Source: Fictibacillus fluitans
GTDB lineage: Bacteria; Bacillota; Bacilli; Bacillales; Fictibacillaceae
Direction of reading: 5' to 3'
DNA: 64,000 nt
Assembly: GCF_030418125.1 (NCBI RefSeq)
Contig: NZ_JAUHTR010000001.1
Location: 806,001-870,000 of the forward strand
Every line of letters starts with the position of its first letter. Position 1 is the first letter of the stretch. Under the pieces are notes generated by a model. It had not been told where the DNA came from, did not search any database, and saw only the letters and a program-made list of their open reading frames with translations. This document shows, one piece after another, positions 1 to 6,989 of the stretch. Both the position numbers and the translations under genes were made by a program.

Positions 1-503
1 GGATGATCTTGTTCGCCATTAGTGTCTGGGGAGTTCTCATGTTCTCATTGGAAATCCTCACCCAAAAGTCCATGAAGTTCCGCAAGGTTTTGGAAGGTTC
101 CCCTTCTATTGTCATTCGCAAAGGAATCATGGATCGTAAACAAATGCAAAAAAACAAAATTGATATCAATCAGCTGCAAAACCTCATCCGGCAAAAGGGA
201 TACTTCAGTATGAGAGAGATCGACTATGCTATTCTCGAGACGAACGGCTCAATCTCTGTTCTCCCCAAAAGCGATAACCAGCCGGTAACAAGGCAGGATT
301 TGAATCTCCCTCAACAAAAAACCACTCTTCCGGTCACCCTGATCATGGATGGAACCATTATTTACGATAACCTTTCAACTGCGGGAATTGATGAAGACTG
401 GCTGATGAACGAGCTCAGGAACAAAAACATTCACTCCGCTAAAAACGTATTTTATGCAGAATGGAAGCAAGACGAGGAATTGCTTGTGATGAAGGAAAAC
501 TAA
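1..503 (+). CDS. DUF421/YetF-family membrane protein, C-terminal part (5' end outside window)
   Basis: The frame is open to the left edge, so the protein is cut at its N-terminus; 166 residues are visible from the first ATG in frame. It starts inside a hydrophobic segment and continues into a soluble domain of about 140 residues with a 'REIDYAILETNGSISVLPK' stretch, the hallmark of the cytosolic domain of DUF421 (YetF, YdfS, YkjA, YrbG). Full members are about 210-290 residues with N-terminal membrane segments. Relatives (YetF, YdfS, 2Duf) sit in the inner spore membrane and affect spore permeability and germination; that role here is inference. It ends at a hairpin shared with the convergent gene. 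Confidence 0.75.
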   Translation, partial: MILFAISVWGVLMFSLEILTQKSMKFRKVLEGSPSIVIRKGIMDRKQMQKNKIDINQLQNLIRQKGYFSMREIDYAILETNGSISVLPKSDNQPVTRQDLNLPQQKTTLPVTLIMDGTIIYDNLSTAGIDEDWLMNELRNKNIHSAKNVFYAEWKQDEELLVMKEN

Positions 504-533
504 AAAAGAACACGAAAAACCGTGTTCTTTTTT
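502..533. terminator. Bidirectional intrinsic terminator
   Basis: A 13-bp stem (AAAAAAGAACACG paired with CGTGTTCTTTTTT) with a 6-nt loop directly after the stop codon. The A-run on the left and T-run on the right let it serve both the DUF421 gene and the convergent gene ending at 547. Confidence 0.85.
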
Positions 534-546
534 ACGTGTAATCAAA

Positions 547-1437
547 TCAGAAGTTAATTGCGATTTGGTTGTATGCCTTCACCTTGTATTGCTGCTTGTT
601 AAAAAACACAAACGCTTCAACTGTCAGGTTACCAATCGCTTCTTTTTTAAACGGAATGAGATAGTCCTGAATGATGGCTTTTTCCCCAGGATCGATGGTC
701 AGGTCGCGGATGGGACAAATCCAAATTTCGCCCCGCTCTTTTGCCTCTGTTGACCAGTCATTATCAATAAACATCCACTGATAGTTTGACAGATTATCCT
801 GATTGGTTTCATGGTTTTCGGTTGAATAAATTTTTCCTTTTATGATATTAGCTTCATTAGGCTGGAATCTGAAGCAAATGGAAGGATTGTGCAGAGGAAC
901 AAGCCCTGTATTTTCAATCAAAAATGATCCTTTTATTAATCCGCTCAGATCCTCTTTCATAATCATGGAGTAATCAAACAAGCAGAGGCATTCATAATCA
1001 CGCTTCACAAATATGCTGTCTTCATCATCTTCTGCTTTTTTCAGGAATGGATCAGGACGTCCCTGAAGTGACAGCTTTTTTTCCAAAGCTTTGATTTTTT
1101 GCAGGCTGTTTTCCAGTTTAACTTCCTTCTCATTCATTTCTTTTTGTACTGTAGTTAGCAAATCCTCATAATCGGCAACCTTTTTTTCATAATCCTCACT
1201 TTTGGAACGTGTCATCTGTTCCCTTAACTGGATGACCTCTTCTTCAAGTTTCGCCTTGTCTGCTTCAAGTGCCCGAAATTCAGCCTCTCTTACTGCATCA
1301 GTTACTTCTTTTTCAAGGGTCTCAATTTGTTCTTCTGCAAAAACCAGTTTTTTTTCAAGAGCTAACGATTTTTCCTGATAAAACTCAGCACGGGCAATGA
1401 GACGGTCATAGCTCAACCGTTCTTTTTGAGAATGCAT
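547..1437 (-). CDS. Coiled-coil protein of unknown function
   Basis: 296 residues. Residues about 10-135 are a charged heptad-type coiled coil rich in E, K and L. Residues about 150-296 look like a compact beta-rich domain with alternating hydrophobics ('GLIKGSFLIENTGLVPLHN', 'TVEAFVFFNKQQYKVKAYN'), the kind of fold used for binding or scaffolding. No signal peptide, membrane segment or enzyme motif is seen. A strong ribosome site (GGGAGGG, 8 nt before ATG) supports the start. It stands beside the cysteine-bearing gene at 1551 on the same strand, separated by a terminator. I do not recognise the family. A structural role at the spore surface is a guess from position only. Confidence 0.75.
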   Translation of the reverse strand: MHSQKERLSYDRLIARAEFYQEKSLALEKKLVFAEEQIETLEKEVTDAVREAEFRALEADKAKLEEEVIQLREQMTRSKSEDYEKKVADYEDLLTTVQKEMNEKEVKLENSLQKIKALEKKLSLQGRPDPFLKKAEDDEDSIFVKRDYECLCLFDYSMIMKEDLSGLIKGSFLIENTGLVPLHNPSICFRFQPNEANIIKGKIYSTENHETNQDNLSNYQWMFIDNDWSTEAKERGEIWICPIRDLTIDPGEKAIIQDYLIPFKKEAIGNLTVEAFVFFNKQQYKVKAYNQIAINF

Positions 1438-1510
1438 TTGTGTCCCTCCCTAAATAGGCTCCCATCTTTATCTTATGTAATAGGGGTTGATTCGTTCACA
1501 GAAATAAAAA

Positions 1511-1534
1511 AAAGAGCAGGAGGATCCTGCTCTC
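1511..1534 (-). terminator. Intrinsic terminator of the 1551-2717 gene
   Basis: Nine-bp stem AGAGCAGGA / TCCTGCTCT with a 3-nt loop. Read on the minus strand it is followed by a T-rich run (complement of AATAAAAAAA). Confidence 0.75.
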
Positions 1535-1550
1535 TTCTACATTCATTCAA

Positions 1551-2717
1551 TTATTTCATCTTGATGTCGTCAAAGGACACACAATCTTCAACTTCAAGTG
1601 TTCCCTCTTCGGCTTTTACAATTCCTGACTCAAATACCGTTACGCCGCGCTCATCCACAAGCTGTAACTGGAATAAGGTTCCGGAATGTTTGCTGACAGC
1701 TGCGAAATTAAAATCGAATTCCTCGCCATCATCGGTTGTTCCGGTTCCGGATACTGTAAATTTCAGCCCTTTTCCTTCACATGGCTCGCAAACCAGGCTA
1801 TCCTGATCAAAGCTGTCGGCTGTGAAGTTAAAGTTGTTCATGCCCCCGTCTTCCTGATCGAACGTAAATTGCAATGAGCTGTCACTCAAGCTGCAATTCT
1901 GGCAGATTTCTGCAAGGACCCCAAGGCGGCCTTTTTCCGTGGCATTGCTTCCGGTGTGGCCGCTTGCTTCTCCTGATACACTGCAGTCGCAGCTCGGTCT
2001 AGGAAAGATATCCGGACATTGCGCCGGGAATACGATATCGGGGCAAGCATCCATTTCATTTTCTTCTGCCGTTAGATCATTGTTCCGCGGTGCGCAGAAC
2101 TTAGCCAGCACTTCAAGTTTAACTTCTGCTTCAATTTGGATATCCACACAGAAGGTGATGGTTACATTGAATGATCTTGGAGCCGGAGTATTTAGAATAA
2201 CTGTTCCTGTTGGAATTTTGCAGAGAATGCGAGTAATGCGGCAGAATAAGTCTGTTCCGTCAGGATAGCATAGAACAAAAGGTTCAAGAACAGAAGCATC
2301 GGTCGTTACACTGGTGACAACCAACCCATTTCTGTCAACAACAGCCACCACAACTTCAGAAGTAAACAATAACTCTACGAGCTGTGCATCCACGAAGCTG
2401 CCATTAAGTGAAACGGTGACATCTCTCTTTTCTCCTACCTGTTCGCACAGGAATGATTCAGTCTCCGCCATGGTTTCTTCTCCGCTAAGCGGGAATGCGG
2501 GAGGAGTAACTGGTGTCTGGCATGTCAGACGCAGAGGACGGCGAGCCGGATCAGCCAGTGCTTCTTCGATCCTTCGAATCTGCTCTGGAGTGAAACTAAC
2601 CTGTTTGGTTACAGAGAATGTGTCTGTTAACCAATCGTACACCTTCTGCACCCTTATGCATTCTTCTTGGAGACTATTGGTGGATTTTGGTATAGATTTC
2701 TTATGATTTAAACCCAT
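1551..2717 (-). CDS. Putative spore-surface structural protein, cysteine-bearing beta-rich
   Basis: 388 residues. The ATG at 2717 is chosen because AAAGGAAGGG lies 5-6 nt before it; an upstream ATG in frame would add 8 residues with no ribosome site. The N-terminus carries 'EECIRVQKVYDWL', which I recall as a recurrent motif of Bacillus sporulation-associated proteins (from memory, unverified). The middle (about 90-210) consists of alternating hydrophobic beta-strand segments with single cysteines. Residues about 220-250 hold a cysteine cluster (CPDIVF, CPDIFP, CDC), followed by a Gly/Ser linker and an acidic C-terminal domain with CQNC and CEPC. No export signal. Such Cys-rich, beta-rich proteins are typical of coat or exosporium, where disulfides crosslink them. 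The specific function is unknown. Confidence 0.65.
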   Translation of the reverse strand: MGLNHKKSIPKSTNSLQEECIRVQKVYDWLTDTFSVTKQVSFTPEQIRRIEEALADPARRPLRLTCQTPVTPPAFPLSGEETMAETESFLCEQVGEKRDVTVSLNGSFVDAQLVELLFTSEVVVAVVDRNGLVVTSVTTDASVLEPFVLCYPDGTDLFCRITRILCKIPTGTVILNTPAPRSFNVTITFCVDIQIEAEVKLEVLAKFCAPRNNDLTAEENEMDACPDIVFPAQCPDIFPRPSCDCSVSGEASGHTGSNATEKGRLGVLAEICQNCSLSDSSLQFTFDQEDGGMNNFNFTADSFDQDSLVCEPCEGKGLKFTVSGTGTTDDGEEFDFNFAAVSKHSGTLFQLQLVDERGVTVFESGIVKAEEGTLEVEDCVSFDDIKMK

Positions 2718-2833
2718 AGTTTCCCTTCCTTTCCTCATCATGTTCTGAAGATTCCATACATACTATGGGAATACGATAGGTTATGACACAAGAATGAATG
2801 CCTATTTTTCGGGCAGCCGGGAGGATAGACAAC

Positions 2834-3703
2834 ATGAATTTAACGTTTAAACAAAAGAAAATCGGACAAATGGACAGCAACTTTTTTCATCATATACAAC
2901 CTCTTTTAAGCTACTGGGGATTACAATGGAATAAGGATGATAATCAAATTGAACCTGGTATGCGGGACCAGTCTTTTGCCATTACAGGCATTGAGCCCGA
3001 GGTAATGGACCGAGTGAAATCCTTTTTGAGACATACAGGAGCGGTTATCGAGAACGGACCGGCCGCTTCTGCCCGCATTCGGATATCCGTTTCAACGGCA
3101 GCTGATCAGCCGGTTCCGATCGCTGTAGAGACAACCGGAGCAAAGCTTCTTTATATTACACCCTCATTAAATAAACCTGGAGATGTACAGCATTGTATCC
3201 ATCAAAGTATAGTATGCAAACGTAAAGCAGATTTTTACGTTTTCTCTTTTAGATACATTGAAACCAAACAGATGGCAGAGTGGATCAGCTACTTGCTCAT
3301 TCAAATTGGCCTTTCCTCACAGTTTTCTTCTCTTGCGTCCATTTCTCAATCGGAATACCAGACGGCGGTTGGGAATATTTTAAAACCGATTAATCCTGTG
3401 TTTGCCTCTTTGCAAATAGTGCATACACCATCCTTAGTAAAAGAGGATCCCAAAGAAGAAATTACGATTCCTGACCTTATTCAGCAGCCTCAGCCTAAAC
3501 CCTTTTCCCCTGTTCCTTCCATTAAACCTGTTCCTGCTGTCAGGAGACGCAACCCACAAAGCGGACCGCCTATTAATCCTTTCAAGCCTGTTCATGCCCC
3601 GCCATCAACCATAAACCCCTTTAGAACCAAACAGAAGAAAACATCTGCCATCATTAACCCGTTTCAACCAAAGACCCATACATCACACCGCCCGAAGGAA
3701 TAA
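2834..3703 (+). CDS. Unknown protein with C-terminal INPF repeats
   Basis: 289 residues from the ATG at 2834, which has GGGAGG 9 nt upstream; a start at 2798 has no ribosome site. Residues about 1-190 look folded and mixed alpha/beta. The last 75 or so are low-complexity, rich in P, K and N, with three copies of the tetrapeptide INPF (INPFKP, INPFRT, INPFQP). Such tails often mediate repeated docking onto one partner. It is divergent from the gene at 1551 and followed at 37 bp by a 51-residue basic protein on the same strand, probably co-transcribed. B. subtilis CotO sits at a similar place near fabI, but I cannot match this protein to it. Confidence 0.65.
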   Translation: MNLTFKQKKIGQMDSNFFHHIQPLLSYWGLQWNKDDNQIEPGMRDQSFAITGIEPEVMDRVKSFLRHTGAVIENGPAASARIRISVSTAADQPVPIAVETTGAKLLYITPSLNKPGDVQHCIHQSIVCKRKADFYVFSFRYIETKQMAEWISYLLIQIGLSSQFSSLASISQSEYQTAVGNILKPINPVFASLQIVHTPSLVKEDPKEEITIPDLIQQPQPKPFSPVPSIKPVPAVRRRNPQSGPPINPFKPVHAPPSTINPFRTKQKKTSAIINPFQPKTHTSHRPKE

Positions 3704-3739
3704 CATATCAGTATCTGACTGCTAAGGGGGTGTGGTAAA

Positions 3740-3895
3740 TTGGATAAATCTCAGATCCGTAAGCTTTATCAGGAGCGGCAGAAAGAAAAGACAAAAAAGG
3801 CGGCAAACCAGCCTTCCTTAATTGAACCTCAGAAACCCAAAAAAGGCTGCAAGACGTGCGGAAAAGTTACGTGGAAACCCAAAAAAATCCAGTAA
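3740..3895 (+). CDS. Small basic CxxC protein, 51 aa
   Basis: Starts at TTG (3740) with a strong AAGGGGGTG ribosome site 7 nt upstream and ends at a clean terminator. The product is very rich in Lys and Gln. Its C-terminus has one CKTCGK knuckle (CxxC) flanked by lysine clusters. No membrane or secretion signal. Position after the INPF-repeat gene, the ribosome site and the terminator argue that it is real. A single CxxC could bind metal as a dimer or crosslink by disulfides. Function not recognised. Confidence 0.6.
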   Translation: MDKSQIRKLYQERQKEKTKKAANQPSLIEPQKPKKGCKTCGKVTWKPKKIQ

Positions 3896-3923
3896 AAAGA
3901 GAAGGCATTGCCTTCTCTTTTTG
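3895..3923 (+). terminator. Intrinsic terminator
   Basis: Twelve-bp stem AAAAGAGAAGGC / GCCTTCTCTTTT, 3-nt loop, then TTG. Ends the 2834-3895 unit. Confidence 0.8.
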
Positions 3924-4051
3924 TTTTACTGGGGATTTTCCCTATTTTTTTGTACGAGTAGGTAATCATCCATGCAAATTCCTCAAAAATCTATATATTA
4001 TACTATCCCTGATAATTCAGGAGTACGAAAGACAATAAAGGAGGAAAATCA

Positions 4052-4450
4052 ATGGGTTCTTTATTTAATAAAAAAGGGTGCGGATGTAACCAGGAAAGCT
4101 CCAGTTCATGGGTGCCAAAGAAGAAAAGAAAGGTAGAAAGCTCTAGCAGCTCTTCATCTTCATCTTCATCTTCATCTTCATCTTCATCTTCTGCAGTGTC
4201 ATCAAGCTCACACGGTCATTGCAACACTTGTACTTGTAATGAACTTCGCAATACCATTCCAGGACGCCGTGTTCTTATTACACTAAATGGATCCTCTATC
4301 CAGTTGAACGTGATCTTCGCTGCATTCTGTGCAGACACTTGCTGTGCTACGTTTGTATCAGGATCTTCCGCGACACCAACCGGTTCTGTACTTGTTGTAA
4401 ACTGCGAGGATATTACTTCACTGCAATTCCCGCCTACATTTGCAGGTTAA
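4052..4450 (+). CDS. Small cysteine-rich putative exosporium/coat protein with poly-serine linker
   Basis: 132 residues; AAAGGAGGAAAATCA precedes ATG. Layout: a short head with CGC (residues 10-12), a basic patch at 22-28, an uninterrupted run of 18 serines (30-47), four more serines (50-53), then a compact domain with CNTCTC (57-62), a CC in 'DTCCATF' and a final 'VVNCEDI'. C-x-C...CCATF...NC also occurs in the genes at 4592, 26221 and 26521 and resembles a trimmed CotY/CotZ/ExsY pattern (NCVC... CCATL). No signal peptide, as expected for a protein assembled on the spore from the mother cell. The serine run is a plausible O-glycosylation site given the neighbouring glycosyltransferases; this is inference. 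Confidence 0.75.
   Translation: MGSLFNKKGCGCNQESSSSWVPKKKRKVESSSSSSSSSSSSSSSSSSAVSSSSHGHCNTCTCNELRNTIPGRRVLITLNGSSIQLNVIFAAFCADTCCATFVSGSSATPTGSVLVVNCEDITSLQFPPTFAG
4151..4190 (+). repeat. Hexanucleotide tandem repeat (TCTTCA)x6 coding Ser-Ser
   Basis: Six perfect TCTTCA units from 4151 to 4186 followed by a partial unit. The repeat is in frame and encodes 12 of the 18 consecutive serines. A six-base unit can gain or lose copies by slippage without breaking the reading frame, so linker length could vary between strains. Confidence 0.95.
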
Positions 4451-4458
4451 TCATGATG

Positions 4459-4488
4459 AATCAGGCTGGTTCTCCAGCCTGATTTTTA
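4459..4488 (+). terminator. Intrinsic terminator
   Basis: Eleven-bp stem AATCAGGCTGG / CCAGCCTGATT, 4-nt loop, followed by TTT. Placed 8 bp after the stop of the poly-serine gene. Confidence 0.85.
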
Positions 4489-4591
4489 CTTTTATGTATA
4501 GCTGTCCAAGCCGTCACCGAATTATTACATATAATACAATACCCCCTGATCAATCTGTTTTTACAGAGAAATGGGGTAAGGGGGTGAAGGA

Positions 4592-4819
4592 ATGTCCCGA
4601 AGAAAACATCATAAAAAATCACACAGCAATTGTGTTTGCAATGCGATCTGCAGAGCACCCGGCGCGAGTGTCAGTGTCGGTTTCCCCGGAAGCACCACAG
4701 CTTTCACCGGTGTCTCAGCAGGCTGCTGCCACGGCTGCGTAACGCTAATCGGTACAGGCGGTTCGGTTATTGTCACCGATTGCCGAAACTTAACCTTTGG
4801 CCAGTTTAATCCTTTCTAG
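4592..4819 (+). CDS. Small cysteine-rich putative exosporium/coat protein, 75 aa
   Basis: Starts at ATG 4592 just after AAGGGGGTGAAGG, a near-perfect anti-16S match. The head is basic (RRKHHKK). The domain that follows has CVC and C near residues 13-19, a glycine/threonine-rich middle, a CC-x-x-C-V-T-L motif and a final VTDC close to the C-terminus ('FGQFNPF'). This is the same layout as its neighbour at 4052 and the pair at 26221 and 26521. It has its own terminator and is followed by the two CgeB-like genes. A longer ORF starting at 4440 in another frame is a shadow. Confidence 0.7.
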   Translation: MSRRKHHKKSHSNCVCNAICRAPGASVSVGFPGSTTAFTGVSAGCCHGCVTLIGTGGSVIVTDCRNLTFGQFNPF

Positions 4820-4823
4820 CACT

Positions 4824-4856
4824 AAACACAGCATATTTTATGCTGTGTTTATTTTT
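4824..4856 (+). terminator. Intrinsic terminator
   Basis: Perfect 12-bp stem AAACACAGCATA / TATGCTGTGTTT with a 3-nt loop, then ATTTTT. Confidence 0.85.
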
Positions 4857-4937
4857 AGTTTCAATTGAACCCAAACCAAATTCATCCTTTTTAATAGAAT
4901 GTAATAATGATTTAATTTAAAATGACTGGAGGATACC

Positions 4938-5960
4938 ATGAAAATCCTTTATATCACCTCAGGTTTTCCTGGGATTTATGATTACTTTGACCATTGGATC
5001 GTCAATGCTTGCAAGGTAAACAATGTGCATTGCAAGCTTTTTAATTTATATGAAGGACTGCCCCGTCTAAAGTTTGTCTTCCAGCGGTTTCAGCCCGATT
5101 TGGTGTTAACCATGACCGGTTTTGTTTTATCCAAAGAAATGACCGATTGGCTCGGCAAACGACATGTGCCTCTTGCTGTTTGGATGACTGAGGATCCCTA
5201 TTACATGGATTTAACCCTGCCCATTATAGAACGATATGATTTTATTTTCACAATTGATACGGCTGCTCAAAAGGTTTATGAACAAAACGGCCATAAGCTC
5301 GTGTTTCCTCTTCCATTAGGGACAGAACCCTCGGTTTTCAAAGCTGCCACAGAGCAAGACGCCGTTCAGGAGAGGGACATCTGTCTTGTTGGATTTCCCT
5401 ATCCCGACCGCATTGAGCTCATCAAGTATTTATTGGATAATACCGATTACACCATTACCGTTGTAGGCGGGAGATGGCGGGATGATCTGAGCCAGCATAA
5501 TGAGAACACCAAACTAACCATCATAGACTGGAGCACTCCTCTTGAAGTGGCCGAATATTACCGCCAATCAAAAATCATCCTGAACACAAACAGGCCCCAC
5601 AATTATTCAGAGAACAAAAATTCAATCGGTGTGATCAATCAAAGTGTAAACAACCGGACCTTTGATATTGCAGCAACCTGCGGATTTCAGCTGCTTTCAT
5701 ATAAGAAGGGAATTTCGGACATCTTTACAGATGAAGAAATTGTTACCTTTGAGTCAAAAGAAGATCTACTTGAGAAAATTCGGTACTATATGGAAGATGA
5801 AACAAAACGAAAAGCAATGGCATGCAAAGCACAGGAAAAAGTGTTAAAAAACCATACTTTCTCCAACCGTATTCAACAATTAGTGAAAATCACAAGATAC
5901 ACACCGGTTGCCAGGTTTAGTCAATCGCTCTTTGATCAATCATCACTATTTACAAAATAG
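4938..5960 (+). CDS. CgeB-like spore glycosyltransferase (DUF3880 + GT4-like)
   Basis: 340 residues. The N-terminal half ('KILYITSGFPGIYDYFDHW', 'FQPDLVLTM', 'VWMTEDPYYMD') matches the DUF3880-type domain of CgeB. The C-terminal half has 'CLVGFPYPDR', 'LNTNRPHN' and 'NNRTFDIAATCGFQL', the nucleotide-sugar-binding region of CgeB-type transferases. In B. subtilis, cgeB is made late in the mother cell and is needed for the outermost (crust) layer. The donor sugar cannot be read from sequence. A ribosome site (TGGAGG) precedes ATG. It forms a pair with the paralogue 18 bp downstream. Cytosolic, no membrane segment. Confidence 0.85.
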   Translation: MKILYITSGFPGIYDYFDHWIVNACKVNNVHCKLFNLYEGLPRLKFVFQRFQPDLVLTMTGFVLSKEMTDWLGKRHVPLAVWMTEDPYYMDLTLPIIERYDFIFTIDTAAQKVYEQNGHKLVFPLPLGTEPSVFKAATEQDAVQERDICLVGFPYPDRIELIKYLLDNTDYTITVVGGRWRDDLSQHNENTKLTIIDWSTPLEVAEYYRQSKIILNTNRPHNYSENKNSIGVINQSVNNRTFDIAATCGFQLLSYKKGISDIFTDEEIVTFESKEDLLEKIRYYMEDETKRKAMACKAQEKVLKNHTFSNRIQQLVKITRYTPVARFSQSLFDQSSLFTK

Positions 5961-5978
5961 AAAGTTGGGAGCGGTAGG

Positions 5979-6944
5979 ATGAACATCTTATACATCCCCT
6001 CAGGCTTTCCCCGAATTTACTTTTATATCGATAACAATATTGTAAACCAAATTAAAGCTGCTGGTCACATCTGTACGGTGTTTAGCCACTTTAAAGGAAT
6101 GGACGCCCTGAGGTTAATCATTAACCGTTTTAAGCCAGACCTTGTATTAACATCTGTTAGTTTTTTGCTGCCGAGTGAGATGGCCGTGTATATCAAATCA
6201 CAGAAAATACCTTCTGCCGTCTGGCTGACTGAAGACCCTTTTTATATGGACAGCACATTAAAATTAGCCGAACATTATGATTACCTGTTTACCATTGAAA
6301 AATCAGCTATTCCTTATTACTTTGAAAAAGGACACCATCAAACCTATTATTTACCGCTTGGAACAGATCCAGCTACATTCACCTCATTTGATGTCAAAAA
6401 AATGTATGATGTTTGTTTGATCGGCTTTCCTTATCCCGACCGGATAGAACTCATCAACCACATTACAAGAGAAAGTGACCTCTCTTTGCTTCTTGTCGGG
6501 GATGAATGGATGGATATTTTAAATAATGAGCAAAAACAACGTGTAACTATTAAAACATGGACACTTCCCGAAAATGCAGCAAAATGCTATCAGCAGGCAC
6601 ATATTGCATTGAACCCGCAAAGACCTCATCAGTTGGAAATAAATGAAAACTCTGTTCAAGTTCCGGCTAACAGTGTAAACAACCGAACCTTTGATCTTGC
6701 CGCATGCGGGGTTTTTCAATTGTTATCATCGAAAAAAGTGCTGCCCCTTCATATGACGGAAAACGAAGAGCTTGTTTTCTATGAAAACAAAGAGGACTGC
6801 CTGAATAAAATCCAGTTTTATTTAACACATCCCCATGAAGCCATGGCTATTGCCGAGAAGGCTAAAGCAACGGTTCTGAAATTTCATACCTTCAAGCACC
6901 GGATACAGGAGATGCTCCGGATTATCCAAGAAAACCATGCTTAA
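5979..6944 (+). CDS. CgeB-like spore glycosyltransferase, second copy
   Basis: 321 residues, clearly paralogous along its whole length to the gene just upstream: 'NILYIPSGFPRIYFYIDN', 'WLTEDPFYMD', 'CLIGFPYPDR', 'NPQRPHQ', 'NNRTFDLAACGVFQL'. Only 18 bp separate the two, so they are co-transcribed. The ribosome site is weak (GGGAGCGG), which suggests translational coupling. The enzyme should transfer a sugar from a nucleotide donor to a spore-surface protein or glycan. The duplication points to two linkages or two acceptors, not decided by the sequence. Confidence 0.82.
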   Translation: MNILYIPSGFPRIYFYIDNNIVNQIKAAGHICTVFSHFKGMDALRLIINRFKPDLVLTSVSFLLPSEMAVYIKSQKIPSAVWLTEDPFYMDSTLKLAEHYDYLFTIEKSAIPYYFEKGHHQTYYLPLGTDPATFTSFDVKKMYDVCLIGFPYPDRIELINHITRESDLSLLLVGDEWMDILNNEQKQRVTIKTWTLPENAAKCYQQAHIALNPQRPHQLEINENSVQVPANSVNNRTFDLAACGVFQLLSSKKVLPLHMTENEELVFYENKEDCLNKIQFYLTHPHEAMAIAEKAKATVLKFHTFKHRIQEMLRIIQENHA

Positions 6945-6956
6945 TAAATATGAAAG

Positions 6957-6988
6957 CCCCAATCGTTGTGCTCTACGATTGGGGTTTT
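6957..6988. terminator. Bidirectional intrinsic terminator
   Basis: Ten-bp stem CCCCAATCGT / ACGATTGGGG with an 8-nt loop, T-run on the right and A-rich flank on the left. Separates the plus-strand CgeB pair from the minus-strand glycosyltransferase operon. Confidence 0.85.
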
Positions 6989-6989
6989 C

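Noticed and set aside
4115-4135. PKKKRKV, identical to the SV40 nuclear localisation signal, in the poly-serine protein
   Set aside because: Short basic match in a bacterial protein; most likely coincidence of a lysine-rich patch before the serine run.
4440-4742. 100-codon ORF overlapping the 4592 gene in another frame
   Set aside because: Runs through a terminator hairpin, has no ribosome site, and conflicts with the better supported Cys-rich gene.
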